This document shows, piece after piece, positions 27,087 through 35,236 of a stretch of 64,000 nt of DNA (position 1 is the first letter of the stretch; every line of letters starts with the position of its first letter). The notes under the pieces are model-generated. The model was not told the origin of the DNA. It was given only the letters and a program-made list of their open reading frames with translations, and ran no database searches. This stretch comes from Streptomyces aurantiacus (lineage in GTDB: Bacteria > Actinomycetota > Actinomycetes > Streptomycetales > Streptomycetaceae): NCBI RefSeq assembly GCF_027107535.1, contig NZ_CP114283.1, forward strand, positions 4,960,001-5,024,000. Reading direction: 5' to 3'. Made by a program: the position numbers and the translations under genes.

Positions 27087-27937
27087 GCGGCCAGCTCGAG
27101 GGTGTCGCGCCAGGTTGGACTCGGTGTGGTGAGGCGGCGGGTCATGTTCGCGATGGAGGCCCAGTAGACACGCGAGGTGGAGGTTTCGGGGCGGTGGTCG
27201 TACTCGCGGGCCAGGCGGCGGTGCAGCATCAGCGTGCCGTTGACCTGCTCCACGATCCACCTTTTCGGCTGCGGGACGAACCCTTTGCCCTGGTCTTCGG
27301 GGTTGCGGCGGACGACCTCGACGTCGATGTCCAATAGGGCCCCGTGGATGATGACTTGGTCCTTGAAGCCCTGGTCCACCAGGGCCTTCTCCAGCCGGTT
27401 CCCGCAGCGGTCGGCGACCTGGTCGAGCAGGGCGGTCCCGGCGGCGTTGCCGTGGGCAGAGGCGGCCAGCACCACGACGCCGATGACCAGCCCCAGAACG
27501 TCCACGGCCAGTCCCCGCTTGCGGCCCGAGACCTTCTTGTTGGCGTCCAGTCCCGTCGTGGTCTTCGGGACACCCGCGGCCGCGCGTACGGACTGGGTGT
27601 CGATGATCACGAGGGACGGGTCCTCTAATCGCTTCGCTTTCTCCCGTACCTGGCAGCGCAGGAGCTCCTGAATCCGCTGGTCGAGCCCGTCCTCACGCCA
27701 CAGGCCGAAGTAGTAGAACACCGCAGACCAGGACGGCAAGTCGTGGGGCAGATAGCGCCACTGACAGCCCGTCCGGTTCTGATAGAAGATCGCGTTCACG
27801 ACCTCCCGCAGGTCGCAGGACCCGGGATCTCCGGTCGCCGACCGGGCCACCCGGTCCTGCTTCCAGGCCGTGATCATCGGTTCGATCAACGCCCACTGCT
27901 CGTCCGATAAGTCGCTGAGGTACGGCTCTCGCTCCAT
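27083..27937 (-). CDS. IS5-family transposase
   Basis: A 284-residue DDE transposase, different from the neighbouring IS copies. Catalytic blocks: LVIIDTQSVRAAAGV (first Asp), KALVDQGFKD (second Asp) and RWIVEQVNGTLMLHRRLARE (Glu). GRKRGLAVDVLGL is the usual insertion-domain strand. ATG 27937 opens MEREPYLSDLSDEQW. The gene is full length and its element has perfect ends, so it may be active. Confidence 0.88.
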   Translation of the reverse strand: MEREPYLSDLSDEQWALIEPMITAWKQDRVARSATGDPGSCDLREVVNAIFYQNRTGCQWRYLPHDLPSWSAVFYYFGLWREDGLDQRIQELLRCQVREKAKRLEDPSLVIIDTQSVRAAAGVPKTTTGLDANKKVSGRKRGLAVDVLGLVIGVVVLAASAHGNAAGTALLDQVADRCGNRLEKALVDQGFKDQVIIHGALLDIDVEVVRRNPEDQGKGFVPQPKRWIVEQVNGTLMLHRRLAREYDHRPETSTSRVYWASIANMTRRLTTPSPTWRDTLELAA

Positions 27938-28041
27938 GCCCGCATCTCAGCATGGACATGCCCAGCAGGTGGCCTGCCCGACGATCAGTACCACGATCGA
28001 GCGATCACGAACCGAGGAAGATCGGACTTAACGTCCACTGA

Positions 28042-28453
28042 CAGATATCTGCTGGTTGTTCAGGCACGTACGGCATGTTGGTGCCGTGGGTACCGCCCCC
28101 TGACTTCACTTCAACTGAAACGAGGTCGCCAGCGTTCAGCGGTGGACAGGAGCACTGCCGCACCGCTTCCTGGCCCTCCCTGTTGTTGCTGGCTCGATGG
28201 CCAGCTACCAAGCTGCCCGGCACTGGTGTGGTGAGACTCGACAGCGACGTCTCCCGTCACGACCAGGCCCGCGGCCGGGCCGACGGGCCAGGCCGGCTGA
28301 CGCCCCTTCCCCGTCCCGCACCACCTGAACCGCCGAGGCCCCCGGGCCCGGCGGTTCTCGGCCATTGCGGCCGGGCTGCCGGTTTCTACAAGACCGGGCA
28401 CGCGTGCCGTTGCCATCGTCGGAGCCTTCCATTCCTCCGACGAAGGAGTCTCC
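28042..28453. other. intergenic region upstream of a secreted protein
   Basis: No gene was assigned. A minus-strand stretch (CPPLNAGDLVSVEVKSGGG, then HGTNMPYVPE) looks like the end of a truncated protein cut by the IS at 28038. The last part must hold the promoter of the gene at 28454. Confidence 0.4.
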
Positions 28454-28828
28454 ATGGCTTTCCAGGGCATCAAGCGCAAGGCCGGCGTCGTCCTCGCGGC
28501 CACCACCCTGCTCACCGCCGTGTCCGGCCTCGCCGCGACCTCGGCGCAGGCGGCCCCGACCGCGACCTGCTGGTCCTCGAACAAGCCGAACAACTCCAGC
28601 CTGAAGACGACGCTGAAGGGCACCTACAACCTGAAGAAGGGCATCGGCTCGGTCTGCGGCAACGTCCGTTCGGTGAGCGGCGGCACCGTCTTCTACGTGT
28701 GGTGCGGCGCGGTCAACCCGGACTCGGGCGTGCTGTGGTTCTACGGCCGCGTCGCCGGCACCGAGGACAAGGGCTACATGTCTTCGGACAACCTCAACTA
28801 CGACAGCGGCACCTGGAGCTTCTGCTGA
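28454..28828 (+). CDS. small secreted protein, four cysteines
   Basis: A 124-residue exported protein of unknown function. It has a clear Sec signal: KRK at the N-terminus, a hydrophobic core, and a cleavage site after A33 (TSAQA-APTATC). The mature part of about 91 residues has four cysteines (C39, one in GSVCGN, one in YVWCGA, and the final residue), suggesting two disulfides, and aromatic, glycine-rich strands (LWFYGRV). ATG follows GAAGGAG at good spacing. It looks like a small extracellular beta-rich protein; toxin, inhibitor or binding roles are all open. Confidence 0.75.
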   Translation: MAFQGIKRKAGVVLAATTLLTAVSGLAATSAQAAPTATCWSSNKPNNSSLKTTLKGTYNLKKGIGSVCGNVRSVSGGTVFYVWCGAVNPDSGVLWFYGRVAGTEDKGYMSSDNLNYDSGTWSFC

Positions 28829-29745
28829 CCGAGGCAGCCGTCAGCGGCGGGCGGTACGGCGGTACCGTCCGCCCGCCGCTCCCCGGCCGGCCCCGCGGGG
28901 GTCGGCCGGCCGGGGAGCAGGACACTGGTGATCCGGCCCGGCAGCCGGTCGAGCGGGGAGCCGGGCAGGGCCCCTGCGCGCAGCCTGAGCAGCGCGGAGG
29001 GGCTCAGCCCGGTCATCGCCTTGATGTCGCGGCTGAGGTGGGCCTGGTCGTGGTAGCCGCACAGGGCGGCGGTCCCGGCGGCGGGTGTCCCGCCGGACAG
29101 CGCGAGCAGCGCCCGCTGAAGCCGGTACACCCGGGCGACGCCCTTCGGTGACAGGCCGACCTCCTCCTGGAAGCGGGCCCGCAGGTTGCGGGCGCTCCAC
29201 CCGGTCTCCGCGGTGGCCTCGGCCAGCGAGGGTCCGGCGCCGCGCAGCAGGGACAGGGCGTGGCCGACCTCGGGCGAGAGCTGTTGCCGGCCGGCCTCGA
29301 AAAGGGCGGCCAGGGCCTGGTCGAGCAGTGCGAACCGGGCCTCCCAGCCGGGGAGTTCGCGCAACCGGTCGGTGAGCCGCGGCCAGCACGGTCCGAGCAC
29401 GTCGGCGAGGTCGAGGTAGACGTCGCGGAAGTACCGCATCGGCAGGCCGAGGAGCCGGTAGGCCCCGGTCGGCGTGAGGTTGACCTCCAGGCCGTGCACC
29501 TCGCCGCGGTGCACCCCGGTGACGGGGCCGGTGTGCAGTCCGCTGATCATCGCGGCGGGAGCGGGGCGCAGCAGCCCGTCGGTGCCGGTGACGTGGAGGC
29601 CGTCGGCGAAGGACAGTACGAGGGTGAAGGTGCCGTTGGGCAGCTCCAGCCGGCGGCGGGGCTCGGGGAAGGCGGTGTGGAATCCCGTGTAGCCGAGCAC
29701 GTACGGGCGCAGCGCGGGCACGGCCCGCCGACGTACCGATCCCAT
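28798..29745 (-). CDS. AraC family regulator
   Basis: A 315-residue regulator. The N-terminal part (LELPNGTFTLVLSFADGLHV, then VHGLEVNLTPTGAYRLLGLP) matches the sensor region common in actinobacterial AraC proteins. The C-terminal double HTH runs from about residue 160 to 255 (AEATAETGWSARNLRARFQ and ALCGYHDQAHLSRDIKAMTG). ATG 29745 follows GAGGAGG. The last 31 bases overlap the end of the convergent secreted-protein gene. The tail after the HTH, about 55 residues, is rich in Pro, Ala and Gly. Confidence 0.85.
   Translation of the reverse strand: MGSVRRRAVPALRPYVLGYTGFHTAFPEPRRRLELPNGTFTLVLSFADGLHVTGTDGLLRPAPAAMISGLHTGPVTGVHRGEVHGLEVNLTPTGAYRLLGLPMRYFRDVYLDLADVLGPCWPRLTDRLRELPGWEARFALLDQALAALFEAGRQQLSPEVGHALSLLRGAGPSLAEATAETGWSARNLRARFQEEVGLSPKGVARVYRLQRALLALSGGTPAAGTAALCGYHDQAHLSRDIKAMTGLSPSALLRLRAGALPGSPLDRLPGRITSVLLPGRPTPAGPAGERRADGTAVPPAADGCLGQQKLQVPLS
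28844..28879. terminator. hairpin between convergent genes
   Basis: An 11-bp GC-only stem (GCGGCGGGCGG and its complement) with a loop containing GGTACC lies 16 bases past the secreted-protein stop. It also lies inside the 3' end of the AraC gene and could stop transcription in either direction. Confidence 0.55.
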
Positions 29746-29864
29746 CCGCGGCCTCCTCGAACGCAGGACGTGCGCACCGGCGGCAGATGATGTCAGCGGG
29801 CGGGCGGGGTGGCCAGACCGCTTCCGGCCACCCCGTTCCCGGCCGCGGCCCGGGCGGGCTCGCC

Positions 29865-29965
29865 GACCTGCTCGGCACCGATCCGGCCGGGGCCGGGACC
29901 CTCGCGGTGGACGGCAAGAGCGCCCGGGGCTCGCGCACCGTCACCGGCACGGCCACAACGCCCCA
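29865..29965 (+). pseudogene. ISAs1-type transposase fragment
   Basis: LADLLGTDPAGAGTLAVDGKSARGSRTVTG-type text, here broken into pieces for length, carries AVDGKSARGSR, the first-Asp block of ISAs1/H-repeat transposases. Only about 30 codons remain. Confidence 0.5.
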
Positions 29966-30040
29966 GGCTGACCATCGGACCCGTCACCCAGCGGAGCAAA
30001 CCCAGTGCGATGAATACAACCATCTCTCTACAGTGCTGTG

Positions 30041-30770
30041 ATGACTGATCAGGAGACGTTGACGTCGCTCCAACAGCGTCGAGCCGTGTGCCCCTACCCG
30101 GACTGCGCAACCGGAACAATCATGGACCTGGTCGACCAGCGCATGATCTCTCCAGAAAGCCGCGAGTACGAGTGGAGTGACTTTGGAGAGGGCAAGGGTG
30201 CCCTGCCCATTCATCCCCTCCTCGAGTGGACGCAGCAGGAGTGCTGGATCTGTCAGCTGTGCGGTCGCTCGATCCTCGAAGTCATCCAGTGCAAGCGCAA
30301 CAGCTGGGGCGCGGGCGTTGACATCGAAGAGCTGACGCGGCTGGTGCTCTGGCCCGCTCCCCCGCCACGCGGCCTTCCTCCAGCACGTACCAGAGCGAAT
30401 TCGCAGCGCGTACGAAGAAGCTTCCCGGGCAGAGAACGCCGGCGCACCGCGGCTCGCCGGCGTGGGGTATCGCTCGGCCGTTGAAGAGCTGTGCAAGGAC
30501 CAGGGCGCCACCCACCACAACCTGCACGGCAAAATTCAGGAACTCGCGGCCAAAGGCCTGCCCCCCGATGTCATCACCGCTCTCGACGAAACCCGCATCG
30601 TCGGAAACGACAGCGTGCACCACGGCGTCGGCTACTCCGCCGACGAACTGGCCGACATCGCTGAGCTGGTTGCCGAAGCAGCGGTACTCCTATACGTCCA
30701 GCCCGCGCAGCGCCGCCGCATGGCGGAGTCACGAAAGAAGCGCCACGAGGCCGCCAAACAAAACGGCTAG
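30041..30770 (+). pseudogene. DUF4145 family protein, one frameshift
   Basis: The first frame (30041 to about 30360) begins MTDQETLTSLQQRR and has two CxxC pairs (VCPYPDC and CWICQLCG), a zinc-ribbon-like N-terminus. It ends in LVLWPAPPPR. The correct continuation, from about 30372, lies in another frame: FLQHVPERIRSAYEEAS, then VGYRSAVEELC, HHNLHGKIQELA and the DUF4145 end IVGNDSVHHG. One frame change near 30360 separates them. An intact gene would have about 243 codons. DUF4145 proteins are often fused to or found near defence nucleases. A sequencing error cannot be excluded. Confidence 0.75.
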
Positions 30771-30814
30771 GCATTGGAGCAACACCCCCAACAGCGGTTC
30801 GTCACCCTTGGTGC

Positions 30815-30861
30815 CAGGCGGCAAATCCCACGTTGGTGACGTATTCGTATTGGCCCCACTG
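30815..30861 (-). pseudogene. Tpg-like gene fragment, C-terminal end
   Basis: The minus strand encodes QWGQYEYVTNVGFAA, the exact end of the 190-residue protein at 37088-37660. It is cut at 30861, where the composite element begins. The matching remainder lies at 32867-33075. Confidence 0.8.
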
Positions 30862-31160
30862 AGCCTTTTCAGCGTTGCCGCTCCAGGGTGAGGACGGCGG
30901 CGGCGATTGACGTCATTCGATTCGGGCTACACCAGGCTCTGCGGAAGATGAGCTATGCCTTCAGGCGTGCGATGCCGCGCTCGACCGGTGCCCGTGCTGC
31001 GGACAGCGCACGGTTGACAGTCTGTTGGGTGGGTGTGAGCCCGCGGCCCGGCGGGCGTCTGAGGGCCGTCGTCACCCATGGGCCGGCGCCCATATAGGCA
31101 CGGTCGGCGAGGAGCCGGGTGGCTGCGGCGAGGGCCTGGCGGTCGTACGGGATCGCGAGG
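30862..31160 (-). pseudogene. IS5-family transposase fragment (left end of composite)
   Basis: The minus strand encodes [36 protein letters not shown] and RMTSIAAAVLTLERQR, matching the C-terminal part of the transposase at 32003. It has an in-frame stop (LKA-stop-LIFRR), and the N-terminal half is missing. Confidence 0.75.
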
Positions 31161-31330
31161 CCGGGGACGGCTGCCGTTCATGCCGGCCGCCCGTGGCAGA
31201 CACGGGCTTGAGGAGACACAGAGACAACAACCTGTGCACTCGTTGCGCACGACACCCCAGGGGCCCCTTCCTTACGCTGGTCAAGATTTTCCGCAGGCCG
31301 CGTCTCGAACCCCTGACCCTGGAGACAGCC

Positions 31331-31819
31331 ATGACCCTTGTCCTGAAGGCGGCACGAAGAGCCGGTGCCGTGGCACTTGCGCTCGGTTCCCTCATGTTCC
31401 TCTCGCCGTCACCGGCCCAGGCCGTCACGTACGAGGAGTTGCGCAACGACGGGACCGGCAAGTGCCTGGCCATTCCCGGCTCCGACGACGGCAACGGCGT
31501 CGCGGCCGTCCAGTGGTCGTGCACCGACAACGCCGATCAGCGCTGGGAGCTGCGTGACAAGGACCAGGGGGACGAAGAGGTCTGGCTCGTCAACAAGGCA
31601 ACCGGCAAGTGCCTCGGCGCCGCCAACGACAAGGGCATCGTGACCTTCCAGTACACCTGCGGTTCCGGCTCCGAATTCCTCTGGATCCACGACAGTATCG
31701 GCCGCCTGCGTCACCCGTACGGCGACTGGTGCCTCGCCGTTCCCAACTCCCAAACTGCCAGCGGCGTCGAGCCGATCCTGTGGACCTGCACCACCAACCA
31801 GGACCAGCAGTGGAGCTGA
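31331..31819 (+). CDS. secreted ricin-type (beta-trefoil) lectin
   Basis: A 162-residue exported carbohydrate-binding protein. The signal peptide ends after A31 (SPSPAQA-VTYEE). The mature part is a single ricin-B-type beta-trefoil of about 130 residues with repeated patterns: GTGKCLAIPGSDDG, DNADQRWEL, ATGKCLGAAND, GDWCLAVPNS and the closing DQQWS. Six cysteines can pair within the repeats. ATG 31331 follows GGAGACAGCC; the longer upstream frame lacks a signal peptide at its start. It sits as cargo between two IS copies. Likely role: binding sugars on cell walls or polysaccharides. Confidence 0.85.
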   Translation: MTLVLKAARRAGAVALALGSLMFLSPSPAQAVTYEELRNDGTGKCLAIPGSDDGNGVAAVQWSCTDNADQRWELRDKDQGDEEVWLVNKATGKCLGAANDKGIVTFQYTCGSGSEFLWIHDSIGRLRHPYGDWCLAVPNSQTASGVEPILWTCTTNQDQQWS

Positions 31820-31826
31820 TCCGCCC

Positions 31827-31985
31827 TCAGGCCGCAGCCATGGTCGTCGACGCCGGCCGCAGCTCCATCCGAACGTCCGAGGCGTCCAGGGAGCGGCCCA
31901 GGACCTTCGCGACTCAGCGCATGCGGTAGCGCAGGGTGTGGCGGTGAACGCCGAGGTCGGCCGCCACCGCTGCCCGGACAGGCCG
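31827..31985 (-). pseudogene. PucR-type regulator fragment, C-terminal HTH
   Basis: The minus strand reads AADLGVHRHTLRYRMR, an in-frame TGA, then VAKVLGRSLDASDVRMEL. This is the closing HTH of PucR/CdaR regulators. Only the last 50 codons remain. Confidence 0.6.
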
Positions 31986-31994
31986 ACGATCAGT

Positions 31995-32866
31995 GAACTC
32001 TTTCAGCGGTGCCGCTCAAGGGTGAGGACGGCCTTGGCGATTGACGTCATTCGATTCGGGCTGCAGCGGGATCGGCGGAAGATTCGCCAGGACTTCAAAC
32101 GGGCGATGCCTCGCTCGACGGGCGCGCGTGTGGTGGCGAGTGTGCGGTTGACGGTCCGTTGTGTCGCTGTGAGTTCGCCGCCGGGTGGGCGTTTGAGCCC
32201 GGTGGTCACCCACGGTCCGGCGCCTTGGTAGGCACGATCGGCGAGGATCGGGACGCCCTGGCGCTCACAGATCCGGATGATTTTGTGGGTGCGGGCGGCG
32301 GTCAGGTCGTGGGCCCGGCCCGGCAGGGCCGGTGAGATCCACAGGATGTCTCCGGTGCGGTCGGTGACGACCTGGACGTTGACGCCATGGCGGCAATGCT
32401 TGGCCGAGTAGTCCGCAGTGCCGTCCCCGATGCGGTCGCACTCGGCAAGGGTCCCGTCCAGCAGGACGAAATCGGGGTTGTGCTCCCGCAATACCTTCAG
32501 CAGTCCGGGCGCCCGCTCAGCGAGGCGATCCACGGCCCTGTGCACGTAGGCGTGGACGGTGCCGACCGAGACCCCGAAGGCGACGGCAATCTGGGCCAAC
32601 GACTCGTGCTTACGCAGGTACATCAGAGCGACCAGGGCACGTTGGTGCGGCGGAAGCTTGCAGCGACGGTCACCCTCGCGGGTGACGATAAGCATGGTCA
32701 GCCACTCGACCAACGCGTGCGGGAGGTCGAGTACGGCAGGATGGGGAACCAACAGGGCTCCTGTGCCGATGAGTTGAGACTTCGAACACCTCCCTCAACG
32801 GCACGGGAGCCCTGTGCGTTGCGGCCCGCTGCCCGTCACTCGATCGATGGCCAGGTGAAAGAGCTC
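31995..32866 (-). mobile_element. IS5-family element, right end of composite
   Basis: An element of about 0.87 kb with imperfect end repeats (GAACTCTTTCAGC at the left; the right end read inward is GAGCTCTTTCACC). It encloses one transposase. Confidence 0.7.
32003..32752 (-). CDS. IS5-family transposase (DDE_Tnp_4 type)
   Basis: A 249-residue transposase. The N-terminal HTH ([20 protein letters not shown], then [18 protein letters not shown]) is followed by the DDE core: [15 protein letters not shown] (first Asp), [14 protein letters not shown] (second Asp) and [19 protein letters not shown] (Glu). The frame opens with TTG at 32752; an ATG lies further in at MLIVTREG. It looks complete and is the likely enzyme source for the composite element. 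Confidence 0.82.
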   Translation of the reverse strand: MVPHPAVLDLPHALVEWLTMLIVTREGDRRCKLPPHQRALVALMYLRKHESLAQIAVAFGVSVGTVHAYVHRAVDRLAERAPGLLKVLREHNPDFVLLDGTLAECDRIGDGTADYSAKHCRHGVNVQVVTDRTGDILWISPALPGRAHDLTAARTHKIIRICERQGVPILADRAYQGAGPWVTTGLKRPPGGELTATQRTVNRTLATTRAPVERGIARLKSWRIFRRSRCSPNRMTSIAKAVLTLERHR

Positions 32867-33075
32867 ACTGGGATCCGAGGTCGACGACCTGGTCCACCCA
32901 TGCGTCATCCAGCTCCTGGTCGTCGCCGGCCTCCCCACGCGCGTGGATGCGGTCCCACCGGCGGATGTTCATCGTGCGGAACTCCATTGCACGCTGATGG
33001 GGCCGGGCGACGCGCGACTGGTTGACCGGGGGATCTCCACGCGCAGGCCCTCTCCGGTGGCCCTTGCATGGCAGC
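32867..33075 (-). pseudogene. Tpg-like gene fragment, central part
   Basis: Minus-strand sequence matches about 55-60 codons of the gene at 37088-37660, up to VVDLGSQ, and stops at the composite element. It lacks the N-terminal HTH. Confidence 0.75.
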
Positions 33076-33104
33076 CACCGCCGGTGATCACACGCGGTCC
33101 GTGG

Positions 33105-33278
33105 TCACAGGAGTCGCTCGGCCCATAGGAAGCCGAGGCCGATCAGACCGGTGCCGATGCCGTAGCAGGCGCCGCGCCACATGTGGGCCAGCGCAGTCCG
33201 CCGGCGGCGGACAATCCAGTGCATGGCCGGGCTGCGCGGTTTCATCCCCGCGGCAGGCGGGTGCTGGCTAGGGTGCAT
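33105..33278 (-). CDS. small membrane protein, 57 residues
   Basis: A short minus-strand ORF starting at ATG 33278 with AAAGG a little upstream. The N-terminus is basic (IVRRRRTALAHMWRG), followed by one membrane segment (GIGTGLIGLGFLWAE). It lies behind the 222-residue gene of the sigma operon in the same direction. No family was recognised. Confidence 0.45.
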   Translation of the reverse strand: MHPSQHPPAAGMKPRSPAMHWIVRRRRTALAHMWRGACYGIGTGLIGLGFLWAERLL

Positions 33279-33390
33279 GACAGGACGTGCCTTTCTGGGC
33301 AGTGTCGTGGTGGAAAGTCCGCCTGGCCGGGGCCTTGGAACCGGTGGCCAGGGCAGGACTCCCCCTCTTCTGTGTCCGGGGCCGGGCGGG

Positions 33391-34059
33391 TCAGCGTTCC
33401 GCGCCGAATTCCCGCAGGCTGGCGACCAGTTGCCGGTCGGGCCGGGCGACGATGACGGACGCGCCGGGTGTGCGCGCGGCGAGCCGGTCGACCTCGCTCT
33501 CCAGGCGGTCGCTGGGTGCGAGGGCGCGTGAGCCGTTGGTGCGTACGTAGCGGGCGAAAAGTTCCAGGCCGGTGAGGAACGCCTGGTCGGGCGGGGTGGT
33601 GTCGGCCATGGAGTGGGTGAGCTGATGGAACCAGTGCCAGGCCCGCCTCGATTCTCCGAGGGCGAGGTGGTGCAGGTGCAGGCAGTAGGCGGCGGCGCGG
33701 CTGCCGGCGCCGGCGGCGAGCTGCCACCAGAACTGCGCGGACTCCTGGTGTCCGGTCAGGTAGAGCAGGCAGGCGAAGACCAGGGCGCCCTCGACGTCCA
33801 GCTCGTCCTCGGTCAGCGCTCCGCAGTCCGGGCCTTCGGCGATCTTCGCGACGTGGGTTGCGGCGTCGGGCTCGTTGAGAACCCACCGGCAGACCACACC
33901 CAGGCGCTGGGCGGCCTGGGCGGAGCGGGTGACTTCGGTGGTGGGGGTGCGGCGGGAGGCGTCGGCTGCCAGCCGGCGCAGGCCGGCGGCGACGTCGAAG
34001 CGCCGCGGTGCGGAGACCGGGATGCGGGCCTCGGCCAGCAGGGTGTCGATGGTGGTCAT
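33391..34059 (-). CDS. helical (TPR/Sel1-like) protein coupled to a sigma factor
   Basis: A 222-residue soluble protein of unknown function. The central part is helical with tetratricopeptide-like spacing (ALVFACLLYLTGHQESAQFW, then AAYCLHLHHLALGESRRAWH, then FHQLTHSM). Its ATG overlaps the sigma-factor stop (ATGA), so translation is coupled and the two likely work together; it might hold or tune the sigma factor. No membrane segment or zinc motif of a classical anti-sigma factor is seen. Confidence 0.7.
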   Translation of the reverse strand: MTTIDTLLAEARIPVSAPRRFDVAAGLRRLAADASRRTPTTEVTRSAQAAQRLGVVCRWVLNEPDAATHVAKIAEGPDCGALTEDELDVEGALVFACLLYLTGHQESAQFWWQLAAGAGSRAAAYCLHLHHLALGESRRAWHWFHQLTHSMADTTPPDQAFLTGLELFARYVRTNGSRALAPSDRLESEVDRLAARTPGASVIVARPDRQLVASLREFGAER

Positions 34060-34679
34060 GATCCTTCTCCCTTCTTGGGCTTCTTCCGGTCGACGGCGGG
34101 CAGGCCCAGCCGCAGGCGCAGGCGTTCCTTGGCGCGGCGCAGGTGGTGGCCGACGGTGCGTTCGTCGATCCCGATGTACCAGGCGACTTTGGCGGTGGAG
34201 TAGCCCAGGACGTGGCGTAGCACGATCACTTCGAACTGCCGGTCGGGCAGTTCGGCGATCGCCTCGTACAGGCCGCTGCTGGACTCCATCTTCTGCAGCT
34301 TTTCCCGGGCCGTGGTCAGCGCCTTGTTCAGCGCCTGGGCGATGGGGCCGTTGATGACGAAGGCCGGCGCCCGCCCCTCCAGTTCCAGGCGGTCGTGGAC
34401 GGCCCGGCGGACGATCGCCCATGCGCCCTGCTCGAGGTTGCCCGCGCTCAGCAGCTGCGTCCAGCCGGCGTGGATCTCCAGGAAGACCTCGTGTATGACC
34501 TCTTCGGCCGCGGCGCGGGTGCCGAAGTGGACTTCCGCGTAGGCGTGGAAGGGCTCCTGGTGGCCGAGGTAGAAGGCCTCGAAGTCCAGGGGCAGTTCCA
34601 GCGGCACGTACATGGACTGCGACAGCCCGGCGCCGTACTCCTCAGGCTGGGCGCCGTTCGGAGCGTCGTCGTACCTCAC
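34056..34679 (-). CDS. sigma-70 family (ECF-like) sigma factor
   Basis: A 207-residue sigma factor. Region 2 is around FEAFYLGHQEPFHAYAEVHF and AEEVIHEVFLEIHAGW, and region 4 is LPDRQFEVIVLRHVLGYSTA followed by GIDERTVGHHLRRAKERLR. The spacing and the sequence GxSTAxVAxxxG match ECF sigma factors. It starts at GTG 34679 behind GGGAGG, and its stop overlaps the next gene. The target promoters are not known. Confidence 0.85.
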   Translation of the reverse strand: MRYDDAPNGAQPEEYGAGLSQSMYVPLELPLDFEAFYLGHQEPFHAYAEVHFGTRAAAEEVIHEVFLEIHAGWTQLLSAGNLEQGAWAIVRRAVHDRLELEGRAPAFVINGPIAQALNKALTTAREKLQKMESSSGLYEAIAELPDRQFEVIVLRHVLGYSTAKVAWYIGIDERTVGHHLRRAKERLRLRLGLPAVDRKKPKKGEGS

Positions 34680-35236
34680 ACGTGCCTCCCATGGACAGGG
34701 GACATGAGCGAAGATCCTCTCGTGGGGGTTCAGCAGGGACCCGGCGCCAACTCGCCTGCGCCGACAGGCCGTTCGGCCTGACCTCTACCTAAGTGATTTA
34801 GAGGCCGGAACACTCATGCGCCCCGCAGAAAATCACTGACGGTTCCCACGCGGCAGCACTGTGCAACCTTCAACAAGCAGCGCTAGCCACCGTGTTCTAC
34901 GTCACACACCCGCCCCACCCGGCGCACCCACCACCCCACACGCCCCCAACCCCCGCCACACCACCCCGCCGGTAGGTGACCAATCCCCGTGCGGGCGAGG
35001 CCAACAGAGCACGTCAGACGGCCGGCTCCGGTTCACCCGCCCGGCGGCCATCCGACGAACGGTCTCCGGATGCCAGCCCTCCCCTGTTTCGGCCGGATGT
35101 CTTCGGCCTCCAGGACAGCGGCGGTTCACCCACGCCCCGGAGGGGGAGGGTGCAGGCGCCGCCGCACCGGCTGTATCGGGAGGCGACCCGAGAACGATCC
35201 TCGGGCGCGGCGTCTTTAGCTGAGCGGCAAGTACGC
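34680..35236. other. intergenic region, no gene seen
   Basis: About 560 bp with no convincing coding sequence. The AT-richer stretch near 34780-34850 (CCTAAGTGATTTAGAGG) is the likely promoter zone of the sigma operon. The rest is C-rich low-complexity sequence. Confidence 0.45.

Larger units (their letters stand above)
26681..28038 (-). mobile_element. IS5-family element with accessory gene
   Basis: A 1,358-bp element with perfect 16-bp terminal inverted repeats (GTGGACGTTAAGTCCG at 26681-26696; its complement at 28023-28038). TGA follows the right end and precedes the left end, consistent with a 3-bp target duplication. It carries a transposase and a small overlapping gene. It inserted at the very end of the neighbouring IS copy 2. 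Confidence 0.85.
30862..32866. mobile_element. 2.0-kb composite-like element carrying a lectin gene
   Basis: Outer ends carry related inverted repeats (AGCCTTTTCAGC at the left, GTGAAAGAGCT at the right). ACTG occurs directly on both sides (30858-30861 and 32867-32870) as a target duplication. Removing the element rejoins two halves of a Tpg-like gene in frame. It contains a left IS fragment, a secreted lectin gene, a PucR fragment and a complete IS. Confidence 0.7.

Noticed and set aside
34861..35223. A 120-codon ORF in the gap before the OLD-like gene
   Set aside because: Pro/Thr-rich low-complexity text, no ribosome site, and other frames in the C-rich stretch are equally open.
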